DNA of 64,000 nt from Cyathus striatus (GCA_025738555.1 JAOVFP010000001.1:1612001-1676000); one strand, 5' to 3'. Positions 36,962-48,298 are shown, counted from the stretch's first letter. The notes: a model not told the origin generated them from the sequence alone. Translations and numbers: made by a program.

Positions 36962-39252
36962 CTTTATATTCAGGCCTGGTACCAGAAGGTTTAGGCACTG
37001 GAGTGGAGGACTTAGTAATGTGACCTGAGGGAGTCCCTCACATACCCAGCAGTTGTCTTGATTGAGATGTACTTGGGTTCAGAGTGGTGGTTGAAGGCTA
37101 GTCTGCAGACTGCAGGGCTAATGGAGCAAAACAAATGCCAGTACCCTGCCATTGAGGCTGAGCATTGGAACTACTAGCATGGACTGAAGTAGTTTTGGTT
37201 GTCAAAGAGCAAATAAAATGATCCAAGTAAATCTCATTACTTGTATATGTTCATTTATTAAGCTCATATTTAACTGCTTCATGTAAGAACAGTTTTACTG
37301 GGTGAACCTTTGGATTAAGTTCTTTCTGAATCATAACATGCTTGCAGATATTATCAGGCAAAGCATTGACAAATGTTTGGTGGAATTTTTTCTCATTGAC
37401 AGGCTGAGTCAGACTGTTGGAATACTCGATCATTGTATCATAAAGAGTTTGCACTCCCTCAGAAGCCTTATATTGTGTAGCATAGAAGCCTGCCATGCCA
37501 GTGTCATCCATATTATTATGAACAAATTGATTGTATAACCTGGTCATGATCTCTTCAAAGGACAAATTTTCCTTCACAGAAAATGGATTAAGAACCTCAT
37601 TATGAAACCAAATCAAAGTGGGTCCTTTGAGGTATTCCCTGAGCATGAGAATATGTTCCTGTTCTCTTTCCAGACCTCCTAAGGTAAGGAGACTCATGTA
37701 CAAACATAAGTCTACTAGCCACTTATCCATTTCATTGAACAGTGAGCTTGTGCCCAAAAATCATCCAATAGTTTTGGACTTGGTGCAGATGGGACAACAC
37801 CCATCAGGTAGCTTTAGACACTCTGCCAGATAGCTTCATATTGTGGTGAGGATCCACATGTGCATTTCTTCCTTATGAAGACACTGCATCTCCTGAATCA
37901 ATTCCTCCTGATTTGAAGTAGGAGAAGTATCATGAGTCATATCATGATATTGGGGTGCCAATGGGGTACTATCACACTCGATATTTACAAGTTGTACAGA
38001 GGGGACTCTGCTAGATGGTGTAGATGATTTCAGTTGTAGAGTGATAGAGATAGATGGCAATGGGGACAGAGAGGACTGAGTAGAGTAATTAACAGGCAGA
38101 GGCCCTAGTTCCCTAGGGTCTTGATTAGGGTCCCAGTATTCAATGGGAACCTGTTTGTAGGGATCTAGTTCTACTGGGCAACCATTATTGAAGGCTACCA
38201 ATTGGTCTTCAATCTCTGTAAACTGGTGTTGAGATATATCTCTGATCCACATATGTTGTAGTGCTACACAATTGTCCCATAACAGAGCCTGGCCAATACA
38301 ACCATTTGGAGCAATACATGAATGAGCATTAGAATGTAAAAAATCATTGTTTTGATTGGTCACATTAGTCTTATTGGCTTCTTGTAGCACATGTCTTTGT
38401 TCATTCCAAGGAAATAAAGGATCCAATGGATCAATAGTAACAGTCAACATAGGAGTTGAAGATTGATGAGGATCTTCCCTATATGCTTTCCTCCTAGTGG
38501 AGTGATATATATGCATTAAACTTTTCATAAGTATCATTGTAGCTTTTACAAATTCAGGACTGTCTTCTACCAATCCAGGTGCAGCAGGCATCTTTCATAG
38601 TTTCATAACAGCTTTATTATATAATTCATTCATACAAGTATGAGTAATGTCAGGATTTACAGCATACAGGGCTTCCAATTGTTGTTCAAGAGAAATATTG
38701 TTGGCATCAACCATAGGATTATTATGGTCTGCTTGTAATTGAGCAATTGCAGGATCAGTAAGAGCCTGCTTGATATATTCTTATTGTTGCTCATCTTCAT
38801 CCAGTTGTCCAGTAGGAGCTTCCTTGGGCATGTTGATATGAGGGTCAACAGCCATATCGGTTCTTATGGTGGACAAAGTGCCAGCAGACTGGATGATGCC
38901 ATGATCAGCCATCATGCTGGCACCTTCGATCACTTCAACAATCCCAGAGCCAGAGCCAGAGCCAGAGCCATATCCCATTTTGTCACCCTCTATAGTCACA
39001 TGGGACTTAGCTGGGGACTCTAGTGGGGTGAGAGGTGAGGATGGCGATCCTGGAGGGTTCACCCAAGGAGGAGATGGTGGTTGAGGAGGGGGATTAATGG
39101 ATCGAGAGGCTTTGCCTTTACCCATCAGGAGTGTCATAAACATCCGATGATGGTGATGGTAATAGGCTCTTGCAGTGATAAGCGATCAGGGTAGATTGTG
39201 GTCCAGGGAAGGAGACGAGCAAGTAGACAGAAGGTAAGAAGAAGTAAAAAAG

Positions 39253-40574
39253 TGTAGAGGTGTTTATCCTCTACAGAGTCTTATGGTGCACAACACATAC
39301 TTCAGACCAGATTATAATTCTGTCTACGGGGTGTGTTGGTAAGATCTAAGGTACAAAATTCCCACTACCTTTTAAGGTAGTTGGGTTATAGGGTCCTTTG
39401 GATTCCCCTATAAAGCAATTTGTGGATCACAGTCGGGATCTCACTTTCTGGCCACCTGATTGGCTGAGATCTTGAAACAGTATGTGATTGGCAGACCTCT
39501 GTGACACTGTGACAAAGTGATCAGACATTTGACTCATTACAACCTACTACTTTCTCAATTCAGCTCTCCCTTAGTACTTACTTCCCCCAATCCCTCTTGT
39601 TTTGTTAACTTATCTGTCTTTTCTTTTTATTCATGCCAGTCTTCTCATCCTTGGCATACATGATCCTTCATGTCCATTGTCCTAATGATCCAGATGCAAC
39701 CACGGAACCTGAGCACTGGAACTCTTTCTAGGAAGATCTCATAAACCAATGAAAAAGTCTACAGATCTTTTGTCAACTCCATGTTATCTCAGGATTTAAA
39801 AGGCATGGAGATGTTATTGACTCTATCACAAAGCCATCTACATTTTATCATTGAAGTTCAGCACTGGATTTCCAATCGTGATGCAGAAATTTTCAAACCT
39901 TACTGGAAGTATGACTGAGTTCAAACAGAAGGAAGCACATGCTAGCAGGTTTCGTGAGGTCAACAATTGGATCTCCTGAAACAGTATCGAACAGGGTATA
40001 TTGCACCAAATTGATGCTAGATAATCAGGAAAAGGGGGAAAGAGAGCTGTTTATTAAACTGCTCAAAATTTATATTGTGTCTGACTTGTCGAAGTTGTCC
40101 CCAGAGATGAGAGCTGAGTCATACCCAAACCCAAAGCAGGCTGATGAAATGAAGGAAGATCCCTTGAAGAATAAGAATGGCAGTAATGTGGGAAATGATA
40201 CAACTAGTTACCAATCCCCTGCGAGACTTACAGACTGTAGTGTCCGGTAAGTACTGTTTTCATAAATAATTCATTGAACTAATAAATCACAGATCTTTTC
40301 ATTGGAACTTCTTACATATTTTCATATTACTTTTATTTCACACATAGCATGTAATGTCATACAATTCATGTATTAATTTTCAGAGCAATGGATCTTGAAT
40401 ATTAATACTTAACAATTGCAAGTTAAATAGGGGGGTAGTGGGCTTTGCCACTTGTCGGCCTTATTTCTTTATATGAGAGAATACAGTATTTATATCAAGA
40501 TATGTAAACTAAGGTAAACTCGTCCAAATAGGGCATTGCCAAACATTGCCTATTAAACCATATGGATCTCTACA
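39253..40574 (-). repeat. 5' LTR of the Ty3 element, interrupted
   Basis: LTR sequence at 39,253-39,358 and 40,471-40,574 together matches 23,161-23,369. The break after GGTACAAAA holds the 1.1-kb repeat at 39,359-40,470. The right edge CTCTACA is followed by GATAG. Confidence 0.88.
39359..40470. mobile_element. CCCACTACC repeat-family element (1.1 kb) inside the LTR
   Basis: Begins TTCCCACTACCTTTTAAGG (with palindrome CTACCTT/AAGGTAG) and ends GGTAGTGGGCTTTGCCACTT then GTCGGCCTTATT. Related sequences lie at 43,121-44,175 and 56,689. A small ORF (39,939-40,250) has no recognisable domain. The LTR comparison suggests a very short target duplication (AT), but edges are uncertain. Confidence 0.65.
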
Positions 40575-40713
40575 GATAGCTCATGCACTGTCTCAACAGC
40601 TCAACCCCAAAAGCCACTCTGTTACACTAATTGAAGAAAGGGAATATTACCTTCATTATCCTGCATCCTTTTGTATGATTGACTCGTCCCATGCGGCCTT
40701 GGAGGATAAAGTA

Positions 40714-41770
40714 TAATACGCCTAGCGTACTTCTACCTACTATAAAAACATTATTTCTATATTCTACGCGCTACTTACAAACGGTATAATATATCTGGGT
40801 TGTAATTAGTAGCTAAGGTAGAGGTCCCGGACCGTTAGCTAGCGTGGGAATGACTCGCGCTAATAAGGGACATAACTAGCCTAAGTAGGAAAGCGTCTAA
40901 GAATAGAAACACCGAGGTCAGAGCTTATTCTCGACATCGGTGGGAAATAGTTACCAGTAAGGCCGGAGATCGAGCTAAGCGCGCATCTATTCTAATAATA
41001 GGATATCGAAGCTATGTTATTGCGTCATAGGAAAAGGCATGAGCACTAGACCCACGGCAGTTGCTGCTATCTAACCACGCTGTACCAGCGCTGTGCATCA
41101 GCACGCCATAGGCGCCTAGCCTGGCCTGAGATCCGGCATTCCCGGCAGGCTGATTCAGCAGTTCCCATTTCCACGAGTCAAAGCGCGCGGCATCATGCCT
41201 CCGTATGGAGCGTTCTTCCTGCAGGACAATTTATTGTTCTTCGCTATCTTCCCATATGAACGCATTCTTGGCGCTCATATGTTTGTACATGCGTGAATTA
41301 CTCTGGTCCATCCCAGACGTCTGTATCCAGTCCAAAAGTCTATCTTACTGCTTAGCTAATATGTAAATTACTGTATTTGTCCTAACTATATAGTTCCTCT
41401 AGCTGTAGTCCTGTATGATATTTAATAGGTAGAGTAAAGTAGAGGGAGGGCAGTCTCCTGGGCCCCGAGAAATACCATTAAGCAGTTCTGCGAGAGTATT
41501 TGTGTGAGCTGGAGATTCTGAGTGTGACAAGAGTCAAAGTCCTAAGCCCGTGCTAAGTCCGAGATTAAGGAACGCGCATCAAAGCGTTCACTAAGCACGC
41601 ATTCCATTTTGCGCGTCGGTCTTCGACACCATTTACTTTACCTTACTTCACCCGGAAGTGTCCTGCATCCGAGTCTTACCCACCGAGCACTTTCTTAGTG
41701 AGTGTACGTGGTGTGAGTGAAATTATACATATTTTAATTTATACTACGTTGCGCTAAACTAGGTACTTTA
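40714..41770. mobile_element. 1.06-kb element, copy B (CpG-intact), TSD AGTA
   Basis: Starts TAATACGCCTAGCGTAC, ends CTAGGTACTTTA, flanked by AGTA at 40,710-40,713 and 41,771-41,774. Removing it and one AGTA restores an open AIF-like frame (EDK|VLIPFDK). Imperfect inverted ends (TAATACGCCTAG / TAAAGTACCTAG). No coding capacity; the superfamily is unassigned (4-bp duplication). Confidence 0.88.
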
Positions 41771-43120
41771 AGTACTCATACCCTTTGACAAGATTTTCTT
41801 GAATGGAAAAGGGAAGATAATTACCAATGCTGTATTGTCTATTTAACACAACTCAAATGGCGTTGGTGGCACAATTATGACTAAATCAAAGGGAAGTTAC
41901 AGTTGTAATGCCCTCATACCCGCAAGTGGGAGCAAGTGGGAAGGACTTTTGGCCTTTCCACCATTTATGAGAGAATCCCTTCTATTTATTAAGGAATGGA
42001 GAGAGAAAATCAGAAAGTCCGAAAGTATTGTTATCGTTGGTGGAGGAGCTGTGCACTGTGGTACGTTCCTATATACTTTCTACTATTGCAGATTAAGATA
42101 TTAATATGTCCTTAAGAGCTTGGTGGGAAAGTCCATGACATATATCCTGTGTGTACTTCGTTATATTCAGCAGTCATTACCATTACCTGACTTATGATGA
42201 ATAATAGAACAAGAATATCACCATTGTGTACTGAGACAATCACTTATTAAATCAGGTCTATCCCAAGAACTTTCATGTCGATGTGGACAACCAATGGCGC
42301 CAACAAAACATCTCGCTTGTACTAGGTGACAAGATAGAAACTATCCCAGAATATCCAACATGTGGGGTCACCACACGAAAGGGAGTACATATCAATGCAG
42401 AGCTGGTGGTAGGTTAATCCTGTTAGAGTACTACAATAGGTTCTTAATTACTTGTCAGATATCGTGTCATGGTGGAGGCCAAAATACAGTGTTCATCACA
42501 TCGATTGGTCCAGTTCTTTCGCCAGGCAAGAGGATCATAATTGATTGCAGCCTTCAAGTGAAAGGCTTACCTGGCGTTTTTGCTGCTGGTGATATTACTG
42601 AGTGGAATGAAGTGAAACAAGTTGCTAAGTATGGTGGCCACATGATGACAATAACCAAAAACATTTAAGGCTTTCTATCTAACAAGCCTTTCAGCTTGTT
42701 TGAAGTGCTTTCCCTGTCAAATGGAAGTGTAAGATTTCATTTTGTACATTCACATTACATGATTCTGACTAATCTTCTATTACATAGAATGGCGGTACTA
42801 CTTACTTGGACGTTCTTTGGGGATTACATTTCGGCGATAGATTTACCAGGATGATAAAGAGCAAAGGTTTATTTATTTCTCAGGCGAGAAAAGCACTCAG
42901 CTATACATCATAATCACTAATCTGAATAGCGGCGAGTAGAAATATCCATGGTAGTTGATTTACTGTAAATTACAAGAATTTATGGTACACTACTTAGGGT
43001 AGTAGATGGAGACACATGCAAGTTAATGTTAACAGTACACACTCATGAACCCAACACAAACCTCTTTGAGACATACATGTTCAAGTTAAAGATAGATACA
43101 ACTACTCAATTTTCTGAATA

Positions 43121-44175
43121 TTCCCGCTACCTTTTAAGGTAGTAGGGTTATGTAGGGTGATGAAAAATCAAATTTTGCAGAGCAAACACCTCCCATCAAC
43201 CGGAGTTTAAACAAGTTTGAAATATCGGTCATTCCCATATTCCAAATGTTCAGAGCCTCTCCCACTGTGTGCATCGTCAAAAATAAGAATTCCTTTGCAT
43301 TTTTTATGTTGCATTATCACTTTCAAGTTTCATATTTCAAATATAAATTTTTACTTTACTAGTGATAATGCTACTCTATGGATACTGGTTCCAGTCCACT
43401 GTAAGTAACTTATGTACAATAGTTGCCCTCATGAATTGTGTTGTGATGCATGTGCATATGATCTTGTTTCGACAAGTTATCCTTTTGCATTGTGAATTTC
43501 ATGCTATGCTGTGATATTGGATATTTTACATCACTAATTCTATGTGAACTCTGCCATCCCACATGTTCTCTTGCCAATTTTATACTGATTTCATGGAATA
43601 AAATTAAAGCTATTTTGTTGCTAGGCTTGGGCAGTAATGATAGTGAAGTTATCTATAAGCATTTGCGGGTACCATTCTAAGGATGACTAGAATTTGACCA
43701 GAATCATTAATAATAACTTTATGTGACCATTTTCATGGAAATTAGTTTAAACAAGATGTTCCTTTCAGTCAAATTTCACTAATATATCTGCTTATGCACT
43801 TTCAGCACAGCTAAGTACATGTAAGTATTATATCTACTGTACCATTTCGACCAACTGTTCGTTGATTTACGCTGTGACGACGATGAATAGTTGGACCCTC
43901 TGTTCAAGTGTCTGCGTGATGCGTGATGAATAGAGGAACTGTTCACTACTAAACGATTTGTAGCAAAAAATTTCATGAATAGCGACGATTTATTATTATT
44001 GTTTTAAATATCTTCTTGTACCTCTGTTCATGAAGTGCTGTGATGCGTAACGAAATGTATATGTGTTCGTGTTCACGATATCGTGTGACGCATTACTGAA
44101 CAGTTGGTCGAAATGGTACAGTAATAGAGAGAATATCTGATGCCAGGTAGCGGGCCTTGCCGCTAGTCGGCCTTA
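43121..44175. mobile_element. CCCGCTACC repeat-family element with nested MITE
   Basis: Begins TTCCCGCTACCTTTTAAGG and ends CCAGGTAGCGGGCCTTGCCG then CTAGTCGGCCTTATT, matching the 39,359-40,470 element. A TA-flanked MITE (43,835-44,123) lies close to its right end. Where the other copy has CCCACTACC/GGTAGTGGG, this one has CCCGCTACC/GGTAGCGGG. Confidence 0.65.
43835..44123. mobile_element. TA-flanked MITE (289 bp) with perfect 26-bp inverted termini
   Basis: Both ends read TACTGTACCATTTCGACCAA (then CTGTTC) inward with no mismatch, TA included. The interior carries CGTGATGCGTGATG and GTGATGCGTAACG. No ORF. Perfect termini suggest recent movement. Confidence 0.85.
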
Positions 44176-44179
44176 TTGA

Positions 44180-44505
44180 TTTATTGAGAACTCTTATCTT
44201 ATCGCAGTGTGGCATTCGTTGCCGGAATTTTAGTTCAATCTCCGAATCCACTATCTGATGTGTTTGTATTAAAACCTCGCATGCAAGTGTGCAAGGCACT
44301 GTGTTCATGACAAGTTCATCAACTCGCCTGAAGCCCCCCTGGTCATCCTCGAATTCATTTACTAAATTCAAGATCTCCTCAATGATTATGCATAGCGTAA
44401 AATTCGGCCCGTAGTCGGGAAACTTGTTGAAAGTGTTATTGAGAACATGGGCCAGCCATGGGATAGGATTGTAAGACGCGACACCCAGGTCAATCTTAAT
44501 GGTTA
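44180..44505 (-). pseudogene. Orphan coding fragment
   Basis: The minus strand is open and protein-like across NPIPWLAHVLNNTFNKFPDY, FTLCIIIEEILNLVNEFEDD and VDSEIELKFRQRMPHCDKI. The right side (upstream) meets a stop without a clear acceptor, and the left side abuts the repeat at 44,175. The family is unknown; probably a truncated gene. Confidence 0.35.
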
Positions 44506-45579
44506 GTGACCTCCATCAGGAAAAAAAGACATCGCAATGTGGAGCTACATAGCTCGGCTAGCAGCAATATCTCGCATGGGAAAGTCCCCTTTTGATAGAT
44601 TCATATAGACTCTTGCCATTGTACCATAGCTCAACATAGCTCAACATAGGAGAAGCACAACCTTGATAGCACTATTCAAAAAGAACTATAGAAATATAGA
44701 AACACCATCTACTGCAGCTACAGGGAGTATGTAGACAATAGATCTTCTACTCTAATAGATACCTCCATTCCAATTAATTCAAACAATATTATGCTTACAG
44801 CATAACATCAGGCATAGTAGGGATAGGGAAACATATATTATATGAATTAAACAATCTCTTATCACAATATGTACCATACCATACCTACCACAACCAGCCA
44901 CCTTCCTACAACATATATCTCATGCGTCCGACATCCACACTTACAATAAATATATACAACCGCTCCCGAACCTCCCGAATCATCCATCATTCACTCGTAT
45001 CTAAGACACCTGAGTTAGCAGAGTGCTTTGAGTAGCAAACACATAACATGGTCTCACCTTAGTTAGACCTATGAAACCGGAAACCATTCAAATATCCCAA
45101 GCCTAACCAAGCGATAACATGACTCGTCAACAATACGAAATGATTGTTCCCAGGTGCAACGACAAAAGGTGGGACAGGATACCTGCAAACTAAAGTCAGT
45201 AAAGGTTTTACATGAAGTGGATAAAACCTTAGAAGTCAAGAATGAGAAAAATCGGAATCAGAGACATGACTGTAGTACAAGTAATCGTTAGGAGCAGCGG
45301 GAAGGTCGTAATCACAGCTTACCGAATACATAAGACCACCTTCTGCAGTGAAGGGTAGGCATAGACAATAGATAACAGGCATGGTAAAAGGTAGAAGGCG
45401 GGATGGTGTTACTTTGTGGCTGGCATGCTGAACGGGTTGGTGGGAGGGAGAAGAGAGGGAAGAAAGACGGCAACGTGAAAATCTTTGAAAGGGAAGAAGC
45501 CGGAACGACTAAACAAACAATGTCACATGATATAAACAACTACAGGCCGAATCCTGATCACCACATCATGTGTATGCGA
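44506..45579. other. Gene-free stretch
   Basis: AT-rich sequence with short direct repeats (TAGCTCAACA twice near 44,635). No convincing exon, RNA gene or terminal repeat was found. Confidence 0.4.
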
Positions 45580-45587
45580 AGTCTGGC

Positions 45588-46855
45588 AGGACCCTCGAAT
45601 ATCCCTACTAAGGTTTTTCGCCTATCCGGACATATACCGGGGCCGTAGGCCCCGGAAGTTAGGTTCAATCCAGACAGATTTGGGGCTCTCCGGGTGCTTC
45701 TCTTGGTACGTTTGTCCGGACATGAGCTAAGGACGAGCCCGTATCTTGTATTTTTATCCGGACATATAGTCCACTGAACTTGTAACTGGAACAACAGAAA
45801 TCTTCAGAGCGCGAGTTCGAATCCTTGCGACCTCGATATTTTGTTATAGCTTTTGTTATTCTTAACAATTATTGAGCATCTCGGAAATGTCAGGAAATAT
45901 CATAATGGGTTATCGATGGGGATGTAGCTTGCGACACCGACACACAAACTTTCTTTCTTTTTCACCGAACCAACATTCTATCTAGTATCAATCAACTATC
46001 TCAAAATATAACCTAGTAAACAATTCTACAGCCTCTCATGAAAGACGGTCCCATTGTGATTGACAAAGATTCTCTGGAGTTTACTGAAAATGAATGGATT
46101 GGTATGTGACAGTATATTTGAATCCAATTACATTTTAAATGCCAATTCATATTACCAGAATCCGAGCTCTCTATACCACCACAAGAGAGGAGAGACTACT
46201 TCGAGGTTGCAATGCCTTGATCCACGACGTACTCGACTATAAACTTCCAATGGAGTCAATCATTTCAGTGCTACACCACAAGCAATGATGCTTCTCAATA
46301 CACACTATTTTCAACACGTCCCTTCTATCCAACTCATGATGGTCCTCCTTTCTTCTGTCATTACAATCCAGCAAAATGGAGGTCTAGCCTTGGATAATGG
46401 ATATCTACATGTCTATGTTCCAAGACCTCACCCTGTAGGAAAGAAAGCTCGCTGCAGCGGTCAAGCTTTTCAATGCAAGAGGACCCAGGGTGGGCTTAAA
46501 TGGCGAAGATCAGTGTGTTGGCATGCCCATCAGTAGTTAACCCATCTCCTTGTATGATATATTACACTATATATGTGTTTCACTCGGCGCTCCAGCATCC
46601 CTGGTCTTTCTAGAGTTGCTCTAGAGTCTAGAAAGCGCCATTTCGTGCAAAAACCACAAAAAAAAAAGATAAAAAGATAAACAATGTTTTTTTTTTGAGG
46701 TTAGAACGTGAAATCCAGACATATTTCGGCCCCAGCTGGTACCCTAGGTGCTCTCCGGACATATTTCCTCAAATTTCGTGATTTTTTGTCCGGACATATA
46801 ACCCCCAAAATTGAACATGTTGGAAACAACCTTAGTAGGGATATTCGAGGGTCCT
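45588..46855. mobile_element. hAT-like non-autonomous element (1.27 kb), 8-bp TSD
   Basis: Inverted termini AGGACCCTCGAATATCCCTA (then CTAAGGTT) are flanked by AGTCTGGC at 45,580-45,587 and 46,856-46,863. Several TCCGGACATAT motifs sit near both ends as subterminal repeats. An 8-bp duplication is typical of hAT elements. No transposase ORF is visible inside. Confidence 0.85.
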
Positions 46856-46863
46856 AGTCTGGC

Positions 46864-47314
46864 CTTCACCGTCCCTCACCGCCACTCACAATTCCCTCAT
46901 GCTTGTGAGATTTATGCGAATACCATTGCATATACTTCCCTTACTTATAATGGCATATTCTCTACATATCATAGCACATATTATTATTAATTATAGGCAT
47001 ACATGCAGGATTTAAAAATAGTTACTCATGTATCTACCATAAAGCAATGTTGTACAGAGGTCTACACAATATCCTATAATATATTCTCATCTGGGTAGAG
47101 CAAGCATTATGAAAGCTCTTACATAGTCCATACCATTTTATGGTTAATGTATGCAGAGATAAGTAGATTAATGCACAATATACCTATATCTATGCATGCT
47201 TCACCTCAAATTCTGTAGCCTATAGCACGCTATAGAGGAGCATGGCAATGCTATATTAGTATACACACCTTCGACCCATGATATACCGTGCTATGCCATC
47301 TATACAGAGCTGTA
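46864..47314. other. AT-rich intergenic stretch
   Basis: Runs from the hAT-like element to the 3' end of the F-box-like gene. No exon or repeat boundary recognised. Confidence 0.4.
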
Positions 47315-48298
47315 CTACTTGGCGGATGATCGACATTGGCTACCGAGCTTGGCGTGTGGCTTGGCAGCCGGATCGGTTTTTCCTGATGTCAAATATGCCA
47401 GTTCCACTAGTTCCAATGGATCTTCAACCACATCTTCACTCCGGATAATTGGGGATATGATAACATGATCCACGGTGTCCTTGAGACTGTAAATTAGGGA
47501 CGAAACGAGTTCACGATGCTCAGGAAAGTATTTGGTGATGACCAATATTTTTAAATTGTCATATGTTTGCGCCGGGTCTGGTACATAGTAAAACCATTCC
47601 GCAGCTCTATATAACTCTTCACCGCATTGCAGGTCCAGCTTCTCAAGCGATGTCGGGAACTCGAGGAGGTCTTCAGCTGCCGTGATATGCGCTAGCGTCA
47701 AGGTTTTGAAGTTGGTTTTGCGAAGAGTAAATATATTAGCTGGAAGAGGTACTTCAATCAGGACAAGATTGCGCAGATTTGGTGCCAGAGTTATAAAGGA
47801 TTCCAAAGCGTCGATAAGGTGTATGGGAGGATTATTGACAGCTCTCTCACAGACATACTTTGAGCCGTATATGATTAGCTCCTCAACGTTTGGGATTATT
47901 TCGGGTGTAAGTAAGTGGCTGAGAGTGTAATTGTCAGGTGCTTCCCAGATGTCGATAGAATCACCGTCATGTTTAGCATCAAGATGCAATTCTAACTTCT
48001 TGATGCAAACTAGAACGTCGGAATCGGGGAGCTCTTGGGCGAAAGACAAAAATTTCGTTGTTTTGGATACCGTCTTAAACCTCTTTGTGTGATACAGTTG
48101 CGCGTGTTTTCGAGTACAGTATAAAAAGGTTCTGCTGGACAAAGAAACATTCTTGACGCTAAGTTTTAGTTCTTCTGCTTTCGCTACTTCAAACAAGCTT
48201 TCAACAATGGGCTCCAACAGCTCGGGTGGTACTCTAGGGCTGAGGCTGACAGATTGGGCGGTGGCAGAAAGTTGGGGTAGCGGGGTAAGTGCAGACAT
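47315..48298 (-). CDS. F-box/LRR-like basidiomycete protein, 327 aa
   Basis: Single uninterrupted exon starting MSALTPLPQLSATAQSVSLS. RVPPELLEPIVESLFEVAKA near residues 22-42 resembles the short F-box-like motif (PPELLxxIxxxL) of large basidiomycete families. The rest has Leu-rich strand-helix periodicity (IPNVEELIIYG, LAPNLRNLVLIEVPL, FKTLTLAHI, SLEKLDL) and a basic tail. Such proteins usually recruit substrates to SCF ubiquitin ligases; that role is inferred from the family only. No stops or frameshifts, so it appears intact. Confidence 0.72.
   Translation of the reverse strand: MSALTPLPQLSATAQSVSLSPRVPPELLEPIVESLFEVAKAEELKLSVKNVSLSSRTFLYCTRKHAQLYHTKRFKTVSKTTKFLSFAQELPDSDVLVCIKKLELHLDAKHDGDSIDIWEAPDNYTLSHLLTPEIIPNVEELIIYGSKYVCERAVNNPPIHLIDALESFITLAPNLRNLVLIEVPLPANIFTLRKTNFKTLTLAHITAAEDLLEFPTSLEKLDLQCGEELYRAAEWFYYVPDPAQTYDNLKILVITKYFPEHRELVSSLIYSLKDTVDHVIISPIIRSEDVVEDPLELVELAYLTSGKTDPAAKPHAKLGSQCRSSAK

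Larger units (their letters stand above)
35970..39125 (-). pseudogene. gag: Ty3 gag with CCHC zinc knuckle split by solo LTRs
   Basis: Starts MGKGKASRSINPPPQ (39,125), with a Pro-rich N-terminus, a (GS)n stretch from a 6-bp microsatellite near 38,945, and a capsid-like region (EREQEHILMLREYLKGPTL, 37,757-37,251). The CCHC knuckle CFNC..KPGHYIKNC is interrupted between its second Cys and the His by the solo LTR at 36,032-36,561. Another solo LTR lies upstream at 36,647-36,961. At least one TAA (near 38,780) also breaks it. Confidence 0.75.
23161..40574 (-). mobile_element. Ty3-type chromodomain LTR retrotransposon with nested insertions, 17.4 kb
   Basis: The LTRs begin TGTAGAG and end CTCTACA. 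The left copy is 23,161-23,369; the right copy is 39,253-39,358 plus 40,471-40,574, interrupted by another repeat. GATAG is duplicated at 23,156-23,160 and 40,575-40,579. Coding runs on the minus strand: gag, protease, RT, RNase H, integrase, chromodomain, then an extra ORF before the 3' LTR at 23,369. A G-rich tract (GGGGGGGTA) lies just before that LTR, as expected for a polypurine primer. The element is strikingly poor in CG and has many stops, so it is long dead. Nested elements: ~25,805-27,220; 27,625-28,693; 29,155-30,237; 33,877-34,641; 36,032-36,561; 36,647-36,961; 39,359-40,470. Confidence 0.88.
23054..42919 (+). pseudogene. AIF/AMID-like FAD-NAD(P)H oxidoreductase, split by two transposons
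   Basis: Host segments in order: 23054-23093 (KKNIVIIGGGGVG, FAD Rossmann motif), intron, 23149-23160, then 40580-40713 (IAHALSQQLNPKSHSVTL, REYYLHYPA), 41775 to about 42060 (GSKWEGLLAFP, ESIVIVGGGAV, the NAD Rossmann motif), about 42260-42412, 42459-42668 (GVFAAGDITEWNEVKQ, second FAD motif), and about 42790-42919 (GGTTYLDVLWGI C-terminus). The order and motifs are those of AIF-like quinone oxidoreductases. The Ty3 element entered exon 2 (duplication GATAG) and the 1.06-kb element a later exon (duplication AGTA). Additional damage: no ATG at the expected start (TTG), a TAA after NAVLSI, and an altered NAD motif (GGGAVHC where GGGAVG is usual). Not functional. Confidence 0.82.

Noticed and set aside
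39939..40250. 103-codon ORF as a gene of the repeat element
   Set aside because: No domain, no homologous ORF in the related copy at 43,121-44,175, and weak start context.
45795..45835. GAGTTCGAATCC as a tRNA B-box
   Set aside because: The T stem pairs poorly and no matching acceptor arm was found upstream.
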